In this document: positions 62,968-64,000 of the stretch, piece by piece
Layout: every line of letters starts with the position of its first letter
Numbering within the stretch: position 1 is the first letter of the stretch
Source: AWTP1-13 sp036280295
GTDB taxonomy: Bacteria; Pseudomonadota; Alphaproteobacteria; Rhizobiales; Hyphomicrobiaceae
Length of the DNA: 64,000 nucleotides
Direction of reading: 5' to 3'
NCBI GenBank assembly: GCA_036280295.1
Contig: DASURA010000148.1
Coordinates: forward strand, 6,500-70,499
Notes under the pieces: generated by a model
The model's database searches: none
What the model was told of the DNA's origin: nothing
Seen by the model: only the letters and a program-made list of their open reading frames with translations
Translations under genes and position numbers: made by a program

Positions 62968-63993
62968 TCACGCAGCCGTTTCTCCCCGTGGACCGGAGAA
63001 CGCCGCTTCAGCCTCTGCGACAAGCACGTCAGCCTGGTCCTTGTAGCGCGGCGAGTAGTGCAGCGTCTGCAGGCGCTTCACGCCGGCCAGGCGGGCGATT
63101 GTTCCGGCCTGGGATGTCGTGAGGTGTCGGCGCCGCGCTGCCTCGGTAGCGTCCGCCTCCAGGAACCCGCCTTCGATGAAGAGCAGGTCGGCGCCTTCGG
63201 CCATGGCGACGATCCTGCGCACGTTCTCCTCGGTGAACGCGCAATCCACCACATAGGCGATCTTGCGGCCGGCGGTGATGCGCATGATCTGGGTCTTGAG
63301 CTCGCCGAGAGGCAGGGCCTCGGGCCCTTGGTTCCCACAGGACCACGCGACCGGGATGAGCGCGTCGTCGCTCTCGCCCTGCAGGATGGCGTCCTTGAAC
63401 GTACGCAGCCAGGGACCGATGGCGAGGCCACGGCGATCGAGCTCGGTGCGCCAGATATTGATGTGGGCGCGCTCCTCGAGCGCAAAGGCAAGCACGGGGA
63501 TGCCGTGATCGAGGGTAGCGCAGGTGACCTTCAGCCCAGGCTCGTCGAGCAGGAGATTGCCGCTGTGCGTCGCCGCGGCTGCGGTCTCGCGCGCAAAGCC
63601 GGTGCGCCCCGAGAACTGGGCGGCAACGCACCCGCCTTCAGCGTCAAGCTCGGTGACATGCAGGACAACATGCCCGTCGTAGCCGCCGATGAGGTTCCAC
63701 GTATAGGCGCGCAGCTTGGCTTCAACCGCGTCGATCAGGCCGGCGGGGCCGTAGAACCGCACGACCTTGTCGCGCCCGAGCACGAAGCGCAGCAGGTGAT
63801 CGAAGCCGGCGAAGTGGTCCATGTGCCGATGCGTGATGAAGACGTCGCTGATGCGCAGCAGCTTGCGCGTCGGCAGCACCGAGATGTCGCCAAGGTCGAA
63901 GAGAAGCGCCCGGCGCTCGAACTTCAGGTCCACATACACGCCCGGGTCCCCGAAGGGATCATTGACGAGGTGGGGATCGAAGCGCGAGGCCAT
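62968..63993 (-). CDS. Metallo-beta-lactamase-fold protein, RNase Z-like
   Basis: A 341-residue MBL-fold hydrolase. The first 65 residues give LLFDLGDISVLPTRKLLRIS and the metal motif THRHMDHFAGF (H55, H57, D59, H60). Later parts include LDHGIPVLAFALEERAHIN and AYVVDCAFTEENVRRIV with the final His in LQTLHYSPRY. These features match tRNase Z/RNase Z (PhxVLDHG-type ATLDHGIPVLAF, and HFSPRY-like HYSPRY) more than other MBL groups, although an exosite arm is not obvious. It probably processes RNA 3' ends. ATG 63993 lies near the window edge, so its promoter is outside or just beyond it. Confidence 0.85.
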   Translation of the reverse strand: MASRFDPHLVNDPFGDPGVYVDLKFERRALLFDLGDISVLPTRKLLRISDVFITHRHMDHFAGFDHLLRFVLGRDKVVRFYGPAGLIDAVEAKLRAYTWNLIGGYDGHVVLHVTELDAEGGCVAAQFSGRTGFARETAAAATHSGNLLLDEPGLKVTCATLDHGIPVLAFALEERAHINIWRTELDRRGLAIGPWLRTFKDAILQGESDDALIPVAWSCGNQGPEALPLGELKTQIMRITAGRKIAYVVDCAFTEENVRRIVAMAEGADLLFIEGGFLEADATEAARRRHLTTSQAGTIARLAGVKRLQTLHYSPRYKDQADVLVAEAEAAFSGPRGETAA

Positions 63994-64000
63994 GCGGATT

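Overview
The window is GC-rich, densely coded DNA, most likely from an alphaproteobacterium (Hyphomicrobiales-like, tentative). The evidence is FixK/FNR-type operators, a DUF4167 protein and a small zinc-ribbon protein common in that class, and a split GcvPA/GcvPB glycine dehydrogenase. No rRNA, tRNA, CRISPR array or replication origin was recognised.

The dominant feature is a regulon island. From about 5.5 kb to 60.3 kb I find 15 exact copies of the palindrome TTGA-N6-TCAA, the half-site pattern bound by FNR, Anr and FixK. Four relaxed copies join them. All lie between genes, usually 40-125 bp before one start codon and often between divergent genes. No CRP/FNR-family regulator gene is in the window. 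The genes behind the sites form an anoxia-survival programme: universal stress proteins, Hsp20, a GroEL paralogue, CBS-BON proteins, a hibernation factor fused to a cold-shock domain, O2-independent class II ribonucleotide reductase, PEP synthase, PfkB kinase, PRPP synthetase, threonine dehydrogenase with glycine acetyltransferase, GcvPA/GcvPB, PhoU, GYD and BCAM0308-family proteins. The content recalls the low-oxygen-activated (lxa) locus of Burkholderia cenocepacia.

Layout: 0-5.5 kb holds HAD-archease, RtcB, a PhaC-like hydrolase, DUF3775, YbhB and THUMP genes. 5.5-19.3 kb holds phoU, nitroreductase, USPs, hydrolase/PRTase, hsp20-polX, rtcA, GYD, BCAM0308, BON and fpg. 19.3-21.9 kb holds an RpoD-like sigma factor and small proteins without sites. 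22-29.3 kb holds two divergent acyl-activating units sharing one site. 29.3-32.6 kb holds pfkB and two CBS-BON genes around a broken ligA. 33-37.6 kb holds a sulfonate-type ABC transporter and groEL. 39-45.7 kb holds a NAD-kinase-like gene with gcvPA/gcvPB, divergent from tdh-kbl-chaB. 45.8-51.2 kb holds nrdJ, DsrE, hpf, cysQ and prs. 51-54.6 kb is mostly relics. 54.6-58.9 kb holds gpmI and ppsA. 59-62.9 kb holds relics and a broken IS91-type element. An RNase Z-like gene closes the window.

Two further themes run through the island. One is RNA repair: RtcB with an archease fusion, RtcA, a nonsense-mutated Clp1/Grc3-type kinase, an RNase Z-like protein and a THUMP protein. The other is decay: about twenty genes are truncated, frameshifted or internally deleted, and several still have an intact operator beside them. 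Some single-base indels could instead be assembly errors.
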